A stretch of DNA of 64,000 nt from Calditrichota bacterium. Its GTDB lineage: Bacteria; Calditrichota; Calditrichia; Calditrichales; J004. Numbering within the stretch: position 1 is the stretch's first letter; each line of letters starts with the position of its first letter. The DNA lies in contig JABFGF010000003.1 of NCBI GenBank assembly GCA_013112635.1, positions 124,001 to 188,000 of the forward strand, given 5' to 3'. The position numbers were made by a program, and so were the translations under genes. The notes beneath the pieces are model-generated. The model ran no database searches, was not told the DNA's origin, and saw only the letters and a list, made by a program, of their open reading frames with translations. Below are positions 62,663 through 64,000 of the stretch, piece after piece.

Positions 62663-63775
62663 ATGGAACAAAAACAACGCCTACTCTCTCTTGATTTTTT
62701 TCGTGGGTTTACAATAGCAGCAATGATTTTAGTAAATAATCCCGGAAGCTGGGGCAGTGTTTACGCACCGCTTTTGCACGCTAAATGGCATGGCTGGACT
62801 CCAACTGATCTTATTTTCCCATTTTTCCTTTTTATTGTGGGCGTTTCAATTTCACTGGCTATGTCCGGTAAAAAAGAGCGCAATGAGCCTAAAAAAGATT
62901 TATACAAAAAAATAATCCGCCGGACACTTTTACTTTTTGGTTTGGGACTCTTTTTATCAGGATTCCCATTTTTTGATTTTAGTATAATCCGTATTCCCGG
63001 TGTGCTTCAACGAATTGCGGTATGCTATTTTGTTGCCACAGTCATATTTTTGCATGGCTCAATAAAAACTCAAATAACCTGGACAGGCATTTTCTTGTTT
63101 GTTTACTGGGCTATTATGGAATGGATTCCGGTTCCGGAAATAGGTGCGGGGCTTTATGATAAAGGCGCCAATTTTGCTGCTTATGTTGATAGCCTTTTTC
63201 TTAAGGGTCACATGTGGTCAGCAACAAAAACCTGGGATCCGGAAGGAATTGTCAGCACTCTTCCTGCTATATCTACAACTTTATTTGGTGTTTTAACCGG
63301 GCATTTACTCCGTAGTAAAAAAGAGAGTATTGAGAAAACTGCTATAATGCTAGTTGCAGGAAATATAGCCATTGCAATAGGTTTGATTTGGAGCCAATGG
63401 TTACCGATAAATAAAAGTTTATGGACCAGTTCGTATGCCGTTTTTATGAGCGGGATGGCTATGGTTGTTTTAGGGATTTCGTATTTTTTGATTGATGTAA
63501 AGGGATGGACAAAAGGGATAAAACCATTTCGGGTTTATGGAATGAATGCCATTACTGTTTTTGTACTTTCCGGGGTGGTTGCAAAAACACTTTATCTTAT
63601 TAAGTGGCAATCAACCGATGGCGTAATTAGCTTAAAAGGGTGGATAATGAATATCTTTTTTCTACCATGGCTTAGCCCGATTAATGCATCTCTGGCTTTT
63701 GCGCTATGTTTTATTTTTGTTTCCTACATGGCGATGTATTTTTTGTATCGGAAAAATATTTTTATAAAAGTATAG
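62663..63775 (+). CDS. DUF5009/HGSNAT-like membrane acyltransferase
   Basis: 370 residues with about ten membrane segments. The N-terminus RLLSLDFFRGFTIAAMILVN and then WHGWTPTDLIFPFFLFIVGV is the signature of the heparan-alpha-glucosaminide N-acetyltransferase-like family (DUF5009/DUF1624, NagX-like). These are thought to move acetyl groups across the membrane to amino sugars. No amino-sugar genes are nearby. It lies 45 bases after leuD on the same strand, with no clear terminator between them. Confidence 0.87.
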   Translation: MEQKQRLLSLDFFRGFTIAAMILVNNPGSWGSVYAPLLHAKWHGWTPTDLIFPFFLFIVGVSISLAMSGKKERNEPKKDLYKKIIRRTLLLFGLGLFLSGFPFFDFSIIRIPGVLQRIAVCYFVATVIFLHGSIKTQITWTGIFLFVYWAIMEWIPVPEIGAGLYDKGANFAAYVDSLFLKGHMWSATKTWDPEGIVSTLPAISTTLFGVLTGHLLRSKKESIEKTAIMLVAGNIAIAIGLIWSQWLPINKSLWTSSYAVFMSGMAMVVLGISYFLIDVKGWTKGIKPFRVYGMNAITVFVLSGVVAKTLYLIKWQSTDGVISLKGWIMNIFFLPWLSPINASLAFALCFIFVSYMAMYFLYRKNIFIKV

Positions 63776-63778
63776 GAT

Positions 63779-64000
63779 TTAAAAAATCCATTTTAATAAT
63801 GTACTTATTACTGTAATTAAAAAAGCCGCAAGCAGTGTAGTAGAAAAATTCTTAATTTCAAAATCTTCTATAAGCTGGTCTGTAACCCAGAGTAAAAAAG
63901 CATTAATTACAAAAGTAAATAAACCTAAAGTTAAAAACATTACCGGTAGACTTAAAAGAACAAGAAGCCATCCAATGAAAAAGTTAATAATACTGTAAAC
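63779..64000 (-). CDS. Holin superfamily IV-like membrane protein, C-terminal part (runs off window)
   Basis: The minus strand gives 73 codons from the window edge to a TAA at 63779-63781, with the start beyond the window. The visible sequence, INFFIGWLLVLLSLPVMFLT then LGLFTFVINAFLLWVTDQLI, and a final TTLLAAFLITVISTLLKWIF, has three hydrophobic segments. The L-P-x-x-x-L-T-L-G-L-F-x-x-V-I-N-A pattern is that of the four-helix phage holin superfamily IV (PF04020 type, from memory), common as an ordinary chromosomal membrane protein. It converges on the DUF5009 gene with 3 bases between stop codons. Confidence 0.75.
   Translation of the reverse strand, partial: VYSIINFFIGWLLVLLSLPVMFLTLGLFTFVINAFLLWVTDQLIEDFEIKNFSTTLLAAFLITVISTLLKWIF

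Noticed and set aside
1-64000. CRISPR arrays, complete insertion sequences or prophage
   Set aside because: No regularly spaced direct repeats, transposase genes or phage structural genes were seen; the holin-like gene at the right edge belongs to a common chromosomal membrane family.

Overview
The window is an AT-rich stretch of a Gram-negative bacterial chromosome. The organism is probably from the Fibrobacterota-Chlorobiota-Bacteroidota side of the tree, and a Calditrichota, Marinimicrobia or KSB1-like lineage fits best. The reasons are several secreted proteins ending in the NYPNPFNP-type C-terminal sorting domain, lamin-tail-domain proteins, FadL- and PorV-type outer-membrane barrels, a Bacteroidota-style arginine cluster, and frequent GGAGG-type ribosome binding sites. 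This placement is inference; no rRNA gene is present.

Layout. 1-5.6 kb: an HNH endonuclease fragment next to a vsr remnant, a MltD-like transglycosylase, a cysteine-desulfurase-like enzyme, a MazEF module, and a GIY-YIG gene between a broken tRNA and tRNA-Val. 5.6-17.3 kb: envelope and secreted proteins (a helix-hairpin-helix plus barrel protein, an M13 peptidase, a very large M36-type peptidase and two sorting-domain proteins). 17.9-23.3 kb: the prkA-yeaH-spoVR cluster. 23.3-42.9 kb: a secreted nuclease, FadL with a GDSL lipoprotein, a TlpA-like thioredoxin, a ParDE-like module, htpG, two lamin-tail proteins, a PorV-like barrel, a GxxExxY cassette, a second helix-hairpin-helix barrel protein, another barrel and a UshA-like nucleotidase.

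43.0-50.1 kb is a near-complete molybdenum cofactor operon: mobA, a Moco riboswitch, moaA, a MOT1-type molybdate transporter, moaD, moeB-rhodanese, moaE, a moaC-mogA fusion and moeA. 50.1-57.4 kb is an arginine operon (GNAT, argG, argC, argB, argE, argH) ending in proC, and 57.4-62.6 kb is a leucine operon (leuBACD). Each of these two amino-acid operons is preceded by a short, unannotated leader ORF rich in codons for its own end product: three consecutive Arg codons before the arg genes, and 13 Leu codons before the leu genes. Both leaders end in a hairpin whose loop holds those codons and whose 3' arm overlaps the stop codon. I regard this pair of candidate attenuators as the most interesting content of the window. 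The window closes with a DUF5009/HGSNAT-like membrane protein and a partial holin-family-IV-like membrane protein.

A family of dispersed palindromic intergenic repeats (GTCATTC...GAATGAC type) occurs at least eight times. Several copies lie inside operons, and one covers the 5' end of moeA.
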